Assembly: GCA_031293105.1 (NCBI GenBank)
Contig: JAUMSA010000139.1
Span: 1-11,881, forward strand
Source of the DNA: Butyricicoccus sp.
GTDB lineage: Bacteria; Bacillota; Clostridia; Oscillospirales; Butyricicoccaceae
Direction of reading: 5' to 3'
DNA: 11,881 nucleotides
The notes under the pieces were generated by a model. It saw only the letters and a program-made list of their open reading frames with translations, was not told the origin of the DNA and did no database searches. Position numbers and translations under genes: made by a program. Shown here in pieces: positions 1 through 6,050 of this stretch (position 1 is the stretch's first letter; each line of letters begins with the position of its first letter).

Positions 1-250
1 GGCGGTCAAAACCCTTCTGCGCCGCGACCGTCCGGTTTTTCCCGCCGTTTCCACCAACGAGGGGCTGCCCGGGTCGGCGCCCAACCTCGGGATGCTATTA
101 ACCCGCCGGCATTATTATTTTGCCCCCTTTGGGCAGGACGCCCCCTACACCAAGCCACGTTCGCTGGTCGCCGATATGAGCCAAATCCCGGCCACCATCG
201 CCTCGGCCCTGCGCGGCGAACAGCAGCAGCCACTGCTGCTCGGCTCATAA
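1..250 (+). CDS. dpaB: Dipicolinate synthase subunit B, C-terminal part (partial at left edge)
   Basis: The frame is open from base 2 and ends with TAA at 248-250, giving the last 82 residues; the start lies outside the window. The flavoprotein-like C-terminal half of SpoVFB/DpaB is recognisable: a PAVSTNEGLPGSAPNLG stretch, then YYFAPFGQD, then KPRSLVADM and a final helix ending in a short hydrophobic tail. In the family, DpaA and DpaB together convert the lysine-pathway intermediate dihydroxy-tetrahydrodipicolinate to dipicolinic acid in the mother cell, and this acid is loaded into the spore core. Its presence marks the organism as an endospore former. The next gene is convergent, so dpaB ends its transcription unit here. 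A flavin prenyltransferase relative is the main alternative, but the NEGL and PFGQD motifs favour DpaB. Confidence 0.85.
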   Translation, partial: AVKTLLRRDRPVFPAVSTNEGLPGSAPNLGMLLTRRHYYFAPFGQDAPYTKPRSLVADMSQIPATIASALRGEQQQPLLLGS

Positions 251-287
251 AAAAATGGCCACCCTCCTGTACTTAGGAAGGTGGCCA
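249..287 (-). terminator. Rho-independent terminator of the PTS-phosphatase operon
   Basis: A 12-bp stem (TGGCCACC plus four more pairs, one mismatch) with an 8-nt loop spans 256-287. Read on the minus strand it is followed by a run of seven T residues (249-255), as expected for termination after the PHP gene. On the plus strand no T-run follows the stem, so it is probably a weaker stop for dpaB, although the stem lies directly after the dpaB stop codon. A second small hairpin (CGGCG/CGCCG, about 290-303) sits between it and the PHP stop codon. Confidence 0.85.
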
Positions 288-307
288 AACGGCGTTTGCG
301 CCGGTTG

Positions 308-1189
308 TCAGCCGAGCGCCGCGAGCAGCATGTCCCGGACTTCTGACTCCATACCCGCAAAGTCAATGCCACCCACATGGATATCCGGCTTGATGCGTCC
401 GTGAAAATCGCTGCCGCCTGTGATCAACAGGCCCTTTTGCCGCGCTTTTTTCAGATAAAACACCGTCTGTTCGGCGTTATGATAGCTGGTGAACACTTCC
501 ACCCCATCGAGCGGAAGGGCCAACAGCGCATCCACCTGCGCGCTATCTTGCAGGCTCGCGCCCGGATGCGCCAAGACCGCGATGCCGCCCGCCGCATGAA
601 TCCAGTCGATCACCTGCCTGGCCGACGGGAAATCGACTGGCTGATAGGCCGGTTTGCCGGGTGCGCACACCGACCAATAGAAGTTCACCAGCGGCCGGTC
701 GGCCAACGCGCCCCCGGGAAGCAGCGGGCGCAGCAGCGGATGCTGCTGGTTTTCGGCAAGGCTAAGGGCTGACGCGGCAATCCCTTCGGCGGATACGATG
801 CCGTTTTTGGCCTGTTCGAGCACCTTCTCCCGCTCGAACCGGATGCCCAGTGCTTCCACGGCATCCATCAGCCGCACCCCGCCCTCAATCTGCAAGGCGC
901 GGATTTCTTGCAGCGCCCGTCCGAGCGCCGGGTTGGCGATATCCAACCCATAGCCCAACATGTGCAGATTGTGTCCGTCTTCCATGCAGTCGAGCTCAAT
1001 GCCTGGAATCATCCGCACACCGAGCTGGGCGCCACGCCACATAAACTCGGCTACGCCCTCGACCGAGTTGTGATCGGTGAGCGCCGCCATGGTCAGTCCA
1101 TTTTGCCGGCATAATTCAGCCAACCCTCGCGGGGAAATCTCCCCGTCCAGACTGGCGGAGGAATGCATGTGTAAATCGGTTTTTGCCAT
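308..1189 (-). CDS. PHP-domain phosphoesterase (RNase AM/YciV-like, COG0613)
   Basis: The 293-residue protein carries the full PHP metal site: HMH at 7-9, TDHN at 38-41 with His40, Glu65 in PGIE, His76, AHPG with His208, His237 in SYHN and SDFHG with Asp261 and His263. An insertion of about 120 residues separates the two halves, as in the TrpH/YciV group. Characterised relatives are trinuclear-metal enzymes that hydrolyse 3',5'-nucleoside bisphosphates or degrade short RNA 5' ends from the 5' side; cytoplasmic action is expected. The ATG at 1189-1187 is preceded by AGGAGG with about 6 nt spacing. It is the last gene of the PTS operon, 17 nt after the upstream HAD gene and just before the terminator. 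Exact substrate is uncertain; the operon position leaves room for a sugar-phosphate or nucleotide role. Confidence 0.88.
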   Translation of the reverse strand: MAKTDLHMHSSASLDGEISPRGLAELCRQNGLTMAALTDHNSVEGVAEFMWRGAQLGVRMIPGIELDCMEDGHNLHMLGYGLDIANPALGRALQEIRALQIEGGVRLMDAVEALGIRFEREKVLEQAKNGIVSAEGIAASALSLAENQQHPLLRPLLPGGALADRPLVNFYWSVCAPGKPAYQPVDFPSARQVIDWIHAAGGIAVLAHPGASLQDSAQVDALLALPLDGVEVFTSYHNAEQTVFYLKKARQKGLLITGGSDFHGRIKPDIHVGGIDFAGMESEVRDMLLAALG

Positions 1190-1206
1190 TGCCGGCCTCC
1201 TGTTCC

Positions 1207-2013
1207 TCAGGTGAAAAGATGATCGACCGCCTGGGCGACGCCATCGTGGTCGCAGTCGGCCGTGATATACTGGGCAAGCGCTTTGAGCGCCGCGTCGGCA
1301 TTGCCCATTGCGACCGGCATGCCGACTGCGCGCAGCATGGCGGCATCGTTATCGCTGTCGCCGATGGCGACCATTTCCTCGGGGGCGACGCCCAGCATCT
1401 GCCCCAGCCGGACAAGCGCCCGGCCCTTGTCCACGCCTTCGGGCATCACTTCAAAATTGTCAGGGCCCGAATTGGTGATCGTCACATGCGGCAACTTCCG
1501 GATAGTTTGCAGCGCCTTCTCCAGGTCTTCCTGCGCGCCCACGGCATAGACCTTGGTGACATCCAGGTTCCGCTGCCGGATGGTTCCGGCGATGTCCTCC
1601 AGCACGACCTTGTTGGCGTGGAAGCCCTCGACCCGGTAATTGACCACAAAATCCCGGTCGGAAAACGGGTTGATAAAGATTTTATCGCCCACATAGATCA
1701 TCACGCGCACGGGCAAATCCTGCACGGCGGCGACGGCTTGCGCGCCCACCTCGCAGGGCATGGCCCAGCTTTCCAAAATCCGCTCGTCGGATGCTGTGGC
1801 AATGGCCGCGCCGCCCGCGGTGACCATGTGGTCGTCGCAAGCGATCTCGCGCGCAAATTCCGCGGCTTCTCCGACAATGCGCCCGGTGGACAGCACGACA
1901 TAAATGCCGCGCTCCTTGGCCCAGGCCAGCGCCTTACGGGTTTCGGGCGTGATCTCCTTTTGGGAATTGAGCAGCGTCCCGTCCAGATCGAGCGCCAACA
2001 AACGGTAATTCAT
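1207..2013 (-). CDS. Cof-type HAD-IIB family phosphatase (second of an adjacent pair)
   Basis: The 268-residue protein shows all HAD motifs: LALDLDGTLLNS at the N-terminus (nucleophile Asp9, acid/base Asp11), VVLSTGR as motif II, a DKGRAL lysine as motif III and GDSDNDAAML as motif IV, followed by the family's AMGNA signature. The size and a C2-type cap between motifs II and III fit the Cof/YidA/SupH group of promiscuous cytoplasmic sugar-phosphate and nucleotide-cofactor phosphatases. The frame stays open far upstream, but the start is the ATG at 2013-2011 because motif I begins right there, GGGAGGAAA precedes it, and it overlaps the upstream HAD stop in an ATGA, implying translational coupling. 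The natural substrate cannot be told from sequence. Confidence 0.9.
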   Translation of the reverse strand: MNYRLLALDLDGTLLNSQKEITPETRKALAWAKERGIYVVLSTGRIVGEAAEFAREIACDDHMVTAGGAAIATASDERILESWAMPCEVGAQAVAAVQDLPVRVMIYVGDKIFINPFSDRDFVVNYRVEGFHANKVVLEDIAGTIRQRNLDVTKVYAVGAQEDLEKALQTIRKLPHVTITNSGPDNFEVMPEGVDKGRALVRLGQMLGVAPEEMVAIGDSDNDAAMLRAVGMPVAMGNADAALKALAQYITADCDHDGVAQAVDHLFT

Positions 2014-2825
2014 TCGGTTTCCTCCCCTATCCAGTGGTGAATCGCGGCCGCGACGCCCGCGTGGTCGTTGTCCGGCGCCATCCAGTCGGCGGCCTGCCGC
2101 GCGGCGTCCGAGCTGTTGCCCATCGCCACGCCAATGCCCGCCGCCCGCAGCATGGTGCAGTCGACGTCGTGGTCGCCCATCGCCATGGTCTGTTCGGGCG
2201 CAAGCTGCCGGTACCGGCACAGCGTGCGCAGCGCATCGGCCTTGTCCGCCTTCTGCGGTAAAATTTCCAGATATTCGTCCTTGGAGCGGAGCAGCGCAGC
2301 GTCCAGCCCCTGCTGTTGCAGCAGCTGGCAGAACCCGTCGATGCGGTCGGCCGCGCCCATGCACAGCAGCTTGTGCGGCGCCCCGTCCGCGAGCGCCGCC
2401 ACCAGCGGCGTTACGTCCGGATGCAGGCCAGTGATCTCGCCTTCCGCCCGGCTCCATTCGTCCTCCTGCTCCACCAGCCACGCGGTGTCGCGGTAGAAGC
2501 TGAGCGAGATGCCGTGCTGCTGCGCCAGCCCAATGACCGTCCGCGCGTCGTCCGTGGGCAGGCGGCGGTCAAAAATCCGGGTTTCCCCGTCCTGGATGAG
2601 CGCACCGCCAAAACTCGCCACCGGCCCTGGGACGCCCAGCGCCTGCTGAATGGGAAAAATCGCCTGCGGCGGACGGGCCGACAGCAGGCAGACCGTGACC
2701 CCTTGTTTGGCTGCATACTGGACTGCCGCCCGATTTTCGGGCGGCAGTTGATGGGAGGTGTCTAGCAGTGTGCCGTCGATGTCGAGGCACAGCAGTTTAA
2801 TAGAAGAGGTGATTTGTTCTTTCAT
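2010..2825 (-). CDS. Cof-type HAD-IIB family phosphatase (first of an adjacent pair), divergent motif IV
   Basis: The 271-residue protein starts with LLCLDIDGTLLD (nucleophile Asp15, acid/base Asp17), followed by LLSARPP as motif II, a C2-type cap region and a C-terminal AMGNSSDAA signature. Motif IV reads GDHDVDCTML, so the Asn usually seen in GDxxND is Val while both Asp residues remain; motif III lies in a KADKADAL context without the usual Gly. This divergence may alter substrate preference or metal geometry. The ATG at 2825-2823 overlaps the stop of the upstream membrane-protein gene (ATGA), and its own stop overlaps the next HAD start in the same way. It is a likely cytoplasmic sugar-phosphate or cofactor phosphatase, and is probably paralogous to its downstream neighbour. 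Confidence 0.88.
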   Translation of the reverse strand: MKEQITSSIKLLCLDIDGTLLDTSHQLPPENRAAVQYAAKQGVTVCLLSARPPQAIFPIQQALGVPGPVASFGGALIQDGETRIFDRRLPTDDARTVIGLAQQHGISLSFYRDTAWLVEQEDEWSRAEGEITGLHPDVTPLVAALADGAPHKLLCMGAADRIDGFCQLLQQQGLDAALLRSKDEYLEILPQKADKADALRTLCRYRQLAPEQTMAMGDHDVDCTMLRAAGIGVAMGNSSDAARQAADWMAPDNDHAGVAAAIHHWIGEETE

Positions 2826-3106
2826 AGGTGTTCCACCGCTTGCAGGATGTGGGAAACGTTCCGCTGTCCGTTGCGGATGCCCAGCCCGATGAGGGCCGCA
2901 CAGGCCGCGCTGAGCACCGCCAGCACGATGCCGGCCACGCCGCAGGCCAGGCGCATCCCGCTCCCCGCCAGGCCCCACCAGGCCAGGACCACGGCGCAGG
3001 AGGAAAGGACCATCGCATTGCGCATCCAACGCGCCAAGCGTTTCAAGGCATTCTGCTGCTGTTCTGCTTCGCGCAGCAGCAGCGTTTTACTCGGTTGTTT
3101 GGACAT
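2822..3106 (-). CDS. Small two-helix membrane protein of unknown function in the PTS operon
   Basis: I do not recognise this 94-residue protein. Residues 1-30 are charged and Gln-rich (EAEQQQNALKRLARWMRN) and look helical, possibly amphipathic. Two hydrophobic segments follow at about 31-50 and 53-77, with a short polar C-terminal tail that includes HILQAVEH. The start is well supported by AAAGGAG about 6 nt before ATG (3106-3104). It begins 44 nt after the IID stop codon is passed on the minus strand (34-nt gap) and is coupled by ATGA overlap to the first HAD gene, so it is part of the same mRNA. It does not resemble ManO/DUF956, the common accessory of mannose PTS loci. A membrane accessory to IIC/IID or a partner of the HAD enzymes is possible but unproven. 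Confidence 0.7.
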   Translation of the reverse strand: MSKQPSKTLLLREAEQQQNALKRLARWMRNAMVLSSCAVVLAWWGLAGSGMRLACGVAGIVLAVLSAACAALIGLGIRNGQRNVSHILQAVEHL

Positions 3107-3140
3107 ATCAAAACTCCTTTCCAGCGGATGGACTGCGGGA

Positions 3141-3962
3141 TTAGTAGCTCAGCTGCGGGTCAAAGAAGCCAAGCAGTACACCGATGAGCGCTACGGCAAC
3201 CAGAATCAGCATAACGGTCGTCGGAGCCATTTTCTTTTTGCTCATCAGCCAGTAGCAGAACATAACGGCAGCCAGCGGCAGCAGTTTGGGGAAGATCGTA
3301 TCGAGTACGCCGGTCTGCAAGGCGATATCGCCGGGCAGCACCAGGGGGGTCGTAATCGAAATCCAGGTTGCGGCAACCGCGCCGATGACGACGGTGCCGA
3401 GCATGATGACCGATTCGCGGATGGCGTTGGCCTTTTCGCCGACGATCATTTCAACCGCCTTACCGCCGAGTTCATAGCCTTTGTAGTACAGCAGACGCAT
3501 GCCGAGCGTCAGCACGAGGTTGTAAACAATGATGTAGAAGATGGCGCCGAGCGGCGAGCCGCCGGACGACATGCCCAGTGCAACGCCGAGCAGAATCGGG
3601 ATCAGCGTACCGACCAGCAGGCTGTCGCCGATGCCGGCGACCGGGCCCATCAGGCCGGCGCGGATGCCGTTGATCATTTCGCCGTCAATGCCTTCACCGT
3701 TGGCCTTGGCTTCTTCCAGGCCGGCAGTCATGCCGACGATGACCGTGCCGAGCTGCGGCTCGGTGTTGAAAAAGCCGGTATAGGTCTGGAGGGCCTTCTG
3801 CTGCTCCTCCTTGGTATCATACAGTTCCTCCACCAGCGGGAGCATGGCGCACAGGTAACCGAACGTCTGCATGTGTTCCTGCGAGAAGCAGGTCAGATGG
3901 CCGTAATACCAGTTGCGGAAGGATTTCGCAAGCGCCTTTTTGGAAAGCTTCTTTTCAGCCAT
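3141..3962 (-). CDS. PTS mannose/fructose/sorbose-family transporter subunit IID
   Basis: The 273-residue protein starts with the typical cytoplasmic region (LSKKALAKSFRNWYYGH), has the family signature GIRAGLMGPVAGIGDSLLVGTLIPI at about the protein middle, and ends with hydrophobic C-terminal segments. IID and IIC together form the membrane channel and sugar-binding unit of mannose-family permeases. The length is close to E. coli ManZ. The ATG at 3962-3960 (MAEKK) is preferred: AGGAGG lies about 10 nt upstream and the IIC stop is only 2 nt away. An in-frame TTG at 3968 would overlap the IIC stop and sits only 4 nt from the SD sequence. Substrate is not predictable; mannose, glucose, fructose, sorbose, N-acetylgalactosamine and glycated amino-acid systems share this family. 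Confidence 0.93.
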   Translation of the reverse strand: MAEKKLSKKALAKSFRNWYYGHLTCFSQEHMQTFGYLCAMLPLVEELYDTKEEQQKALQTYTGFFNTEPQLGTVIVGMTAGLEEAKANGEGIDGEMINGIRAGLMGPVAGIGDSLLVGTLIPILLGVALGMSSGGSPLGAIFYIIVYNLVLTLGMRLLYYKGYELGGKAVEMIVGEKANAIRESVIMLGTVVIGAVAATWISITTPLVLPGDIALQTGVLDTIFPKLLPLAAVMFCYWLMSKKKMAPTTVMLILVAVALIGVLLGFFDPQLSY

Positions 3963-3964
3963 GG

Positions 3965-4828
3965 TCAAATATCCTCCTCGTCGTCATCGTCAAATTCGTC
4001 CGTACCGCCGTCCGATGCAGCAACCGGAGCCGCCTTCTGCATGCTCAGCAGCTTGATGCGGTAGTTGATGACCGCAAAGAACCCACCGACAACCGATGCG
4101 GCAATCAGGTTCAGGCCCATGCAGGCCGCCAGCGTAAAGCCGAACAGGAAGGTCAGCAGATCGACCGGCTTGGTGGCTACCTGCTTGAGCAGGATGGCAA
4201 TACCGACTGCCGGGAGGAGCGAACCAACCGTAAACAGAGTTTTCATTGCAATGCCGTCCATCGGCAGGTAAGCCTTCATCAGGTCAACCATGTTAACGCC
4301 GACCTTGGTGATGATGAACGTCGGGATAAACGAGCACAGGATGTGCGAAATCCACGGCAGACCCATGTCTACCAGATAGAGCTTGCGCAGATCGCCCTTT
4401 TCGATCGCGCGCCAGCCCATGTGCTGCCAAACCAGGTTGACGGTCGCCGTGCCGTAGAACAGCACCGTACCGAGCGTACCAACGGCCGAACCGAGGGTGA
4501 CCGCCATGGCCTGACCTTCGGCGGAAGCCGGGTCCAGACCCATGCCGTGCACCGCTACGATGGACAGCGGGATGCCGATGTAAGAGATGGCACGCACGTC
4601 GGCGGATACCGTACCGCCGGGCGTTACGAGCGCGATGTAAACGACCTGGATGGCAGCGCCCAGATAAATACCGGTCTGCACGTCACCCATGATCAAACCG
4701 ACGACCAGGCCGGCTACCAGCGGACGGCCCAACGTGTAGTTGCCGAACACCGTGCCGCCAAGGCCGGGCATGGATGCCAGACAAGCGAACAGTCCAAATA
4801 ACGCGGCTTGCCATACTTGGATTTCCAT
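3965..4828 (-). CDS. PTS mannose/fructose/sorbose-family transporter subunit IIC, acidic C-terminal tail
   Basis: The 287-residue protein is almost entirely hydrophobic, with family landmarks MPGLGGTVFGNYTLGRPLVAG, then GDVQTGIYLGAAIQVVYIALVTPGG and a SYIGIPL segment. It is the integral-membrane partner of IID and forms the sugar pathway. The soluble C-terminus is unusual: after SMQKAAPVAAS comes a very acidic end, DEFDDDDEEDI, making the protein about 20 residues longer than E. coli ManY. The ATG at 4828-4826 is chosen because the GGTGG SD lies 5-6 nt upstream; an upstream in-frame GTG at 4837 falls inside that SD. It follows IIB after a 77-nt gap that contains a stable hairpin, and is spaced 2 nt from IID. 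Confidence 0.93.
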   Translation of the reverse strand: MEIQVWQAALFGLFACLASMPGLGGTVFGNYTLGRPLVAGLVVGLIMGDVQTGIYLGAAIQVVYIALVTPGGTVSADVRAISYIGIPLSIVAVHGMGLDPASAEGQAMAVTLGSAVGTLGTVLFYGTATVNLVWQHMGWRAIEKGDLRKLYLVDMGLPWISHILCSFIPTFIITKVGVNMVDLMKAYLPMDGIAMKTLFTVGSLLPAVGIAILLKQVATKPVDLLTFLFGFTLAACMGLNLIAASVVGGFFAVINYRIKLLSMQKAAPVAASDGGTDEFDDDDEEDI

Positions 4829-4874
4829 AAAATCCACCTAACCTTTCTGTAAAGCCCCTTTTTTGTCTTTTTCT

Positions 4875-4902
4875 CAAACCCGCAGCGGCGCTGCGGTGTT
4901 TG
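4875..4902 (-). other. Stable intercistronic hairpin between PTS IIB and IIC
   Basis: The 77-nt IIB-IIC gap holds an inverted repeat with arms 4875-4886 and 4890-4902 (core CCGCAGC/GCTGCGG, loop GGC, one bulged base). On the coding (minus) strand it is followed by A-rich sequence, not a T-run, so it is not a classical intrinsic terminator. It lies 3 nt after the IIB stop codon. A role in mRNA stability or in setting the IIA/IIB to IIC/IID expression ratio is a reasonable inference. Confidence 0.55.
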
Positions 4903-4905
4903 CTC

Positions 4906-5403
4906 TTATTTGTAGCCGAACTGGCCGCGGAACTTTCTCCAGTTGCCGATTGCAGCTTCCTTAATGAGTGCGAACTCGACCTCATAGCCCTTCTGCATGA
5001 TGGCTTCGAGCGCATCGGCCTCTTCCTGGGTGATCGACTGGTTGTTGCCCAGCTTGACGGCGCCCTCGCGGTCGTTGCACGGCCCGATGATGACCGTCTT
5101 GACCTCACCGGGGTCAAAGCCGTCGTCGACCAGGATGGTCTTCATGGTCTGCGGGTCCTTGGTGATCAGGAAATAGCGGTCCTTGCTCTCCAGAACCTTC
5201 TGGCACTTGGCACGCCAATGGTCGAGCGTCCAGACAAAGGTCTTCTTGTCGCTGGCGTTCTTGTAGGCCGCCTTGAGTACCGGGGTGTTGGCTGCCTTGT
5301 CGTTGACGGCGATCAACCCGTCGCAGGGATACTCGAGCGCCCAGCGGGTGCAAGTCTGGCCGTGAATCATACGGTCATCGACGCGGATAAATGAAATGGA
5401 CAT
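4906..5403 (-). CDS. PTS mannose/fructose/sorbose-family subunit IIB
   Basis: The 165-residue protein begins with the IIB signature FIRVDDRMIHGQ, in which His14 is the phosphorylated residue that receives phosphate from IIA and passes it to the sugar bound in IIC/IID. The rest (AVNDKAAN, then a domain ending FRGQFGYK) and the length match stand-alone IIB proteins of this family. IIB is cytoplasmic and peripheral to the membrane. The ATG at 5403-5401 is preceded by GGGAGGAAA with about 9 nt spacing. The gene lies 18 nt after IIA. It is separate from IIA, unlike the fused IIAB of E. coli ManX. Confidence 0.93.
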   Translation of the reverse strand: MSISFIRVDDRMIHGQTCTRWALEYPCDGLIAVNDKAANTPVLKAAYKNASDKKTFVWTLDHWRAKCQKVLESKDRYFLITKDPQTMKTILVDDGFDPGEVKTVIIGPCNDREGAVKLGNNQSITQEEADALEAIMQKGYEVEFALIKEAAIGNWRKFRGQFGYK

Positions 5404-5421
5404 CTTATAATTTCCTCCCTT

Positions 5422-5847
5422 TTAAATATCGTCTTCGTCGCTGCTGCCCAGATCAAACTTTTTGAGTTGGCCGCAGCCTTCCTCGATTACTTCGTCGGCT
5501 ACCTGTGCCAGCGGCGCTTCGGCGTCGGCAAATGCAGCCGTCAGGATCAGCGGCAGGTTCATGCCGCCAATGGCCACCGTGTGCTCCAGCATGCCCTTTT
5601 CGGTGAGCACCTCGAGCGCGGTTGTCAGCGGCGAGCCGCCGATGATGTCGGCAAACAGCAGGATTTCGTCCTCCTGCTTCAGATCGGCTACCAAGTCCGC
5701 AAAGTTCTTGCGGAATGTGTCTACATCCATTCCGTCCAGCAGGCTGGTCGAGCGGATGTCGGTCCGGTCTGCGCCGGCCATCATGCCGACCGCATTGTGC
5801 AGGCCCGGCGCAAAGGTGCCGTGGCTGACCAGAATCAGATATCGCAT
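5422..5847 (-). CDS. PTS mannose/fructose/sorbose-family subunit IIA
   Basis: The 141-residue protein opens with MRYLILVSHGTFAPG, where His9 is the expected phosphate acceptor from HPr. Further family features are the FADIIGGSP stretch and GGMNLPL near the IIA-IIB contact region. Like IIC, it ends in an acidic tail (SSDEDDI). The frame stays open to 5961, but the start is the ATG at 5847-5845: it places the His motif at the usual position and has an AAAGGGG SD about 10 nt upstream. It is the first gene of the eight-gene operon, and the promoter and dyad elements at 5882-5967 lie directly upstream. A dihydroxyacetone kinase DhaM-type domain is a remote relative, but the adjacent IIB, IIC and IID genes settle the call. 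Confidence 0.93.
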   Translation of the reverse strand: MRYLILVSHGTFAPGLHNAVGMMAGADRTDIRSTSLLDGMDVDTFRKNFADLVADLKQEDEILLFADIIGGSPLTTALEVLTEKGMLEHTVAIGGMNLPLILTAAFADAEAPLAQVADEVIEEGCGQLKKFDLGSSDEDDI

Positions 5848-5881
5848 GTTTGGTTGACCCCTTTCTCTTTTTGTTGAGACT

Positions 5882-5910
5882 ATCTTATCAATTTCCCTTC
5901 CGTATTTCAT
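5882..5910 (-). promoter_or_regulatory. Candidate weak sigma-A promoter of the PTS operon
   Basis: On the minus strand ATGAAA (5910-5905) and TAAGAT (5887-5882) are separated by exactly 17 nt; each matches the consensus at four of six positions. The predicted transcript would start near 5875, about 28 nt before the IIA start codon. The -35 box is poor, which fits a promoter needing an activator. No sigma-54 -24/-12 element was seen, although many mannose PTS operons use one. Confidence 0.45.
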
Positions 5911-5918
5911 CTGCGCTT

Positions 5919-5939
5919 TGTCACAGATGTCTGATGACA
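5919..5939. promoter_or_regulatory. Imperfect inverted repeat, candidate operator 1 upstream of PTS operon
   Basis: The 21-bp element has outer half-sites TGTCA (5919-5923) and TGACA (5935-5939) and inner arms CAGA/TCTG around a TG centre, with one unpaired base between inner and outer arms on the right side. Its centre (5929) is about 54 bp upstream of the predicted start of transcription, adjacent to the -35 box, as for many activator sites. Binding by the NarL-type regulator encoded at 7349-8026 is inference. Confidence 0.5.
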
Positions 5940-5955
5940 CCCATCCTATTTTGCA

Positions 5956-5967
5956 TGACAATTGTCA
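5956..5967. promoter_or_regulatory. Perfect 12-bp palindrome, candidate operator 2 upstream of PTS operon
   Basis: TGACAATTGTCA is a perfect palindrome whose halves carry the same TGACA/TGTCA pentamers as the element at 5919-5939. The two centres are about 32 bp apart, close to three helical turns, so two bound dimers would sit on the same face of the DNA. It lies between the upstream operon's terminator and the PTS promoter. Confidence 0.5.
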
Positions 5968-5986
5968 CTGCCTTTGTCGAGAACAC

Positions 5987-6035
5987 AAAAAAACCGGCTC
6001 CCGTTTCGGCAATGTGCCAAAACAGGGCCGGTTTT
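5987..6035 (-). terminator. Strong Rho-independent terminator after the sensory operon
   Basis: A long hairpin has outer arms AAAACCGGC (5990-5998) and GCCGGTTTT (6027-6035); the inner sequence (about 5999-6012 and 6015-6026) also pairs, with G-U wobbles, around a short loop. On the minus strand it is followed by seven T residues (5987-5993). It closes the four-gene binding-protein and two-component operon, 16 nt after its last stop codon, and isolates the PTS promoter from read-through. TTTT on the plus side could make it bidirectional. Confidence 0.92.
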
Positions 6036-6050
6036 CTCGCCTTCGGCCGT

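Noticed and set aside
2014..2481. N-terminal extension of the second HAD gene (frame open to 2481)
   Set aside because: The extension is Gly/Ala/Arg-rich shadow sequence of the upstream HAD gene; motif I starts right after the ATG at 2013, which has its own SD.
2814..4064. Long plus-strand open frame of 416 codons opposite the PTS and HAD genes
   Set aside because: It lies antisense to well-recognised genes, has low-complexity composition rich in His, Gln, Arg and Asp, no SD and no domain; GC-rich third codon positions of the real genes create such frames.
4875..4902. Intrinsic terminator between IIB and IIC
   Set aside because: The hairpin is followed by A-rich rather than T-rich sequence on the coding strand, so I list it as a structural element only.
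5848..5961. N-terminal extension of IIA to an upstream start at 5961
   Set aside because: It would cover the promoter and dyads, and IIA proteins begin a few residues before the active-site His, as with the start at 5847.
5848..5986. Sigma-54 promoter or catabolite-repression (cre) site upstream of IIA
   Set aside because: No GG-N10-GC element of the -24/-12 type and no TGNAANCG-type cre match was found on either strand.
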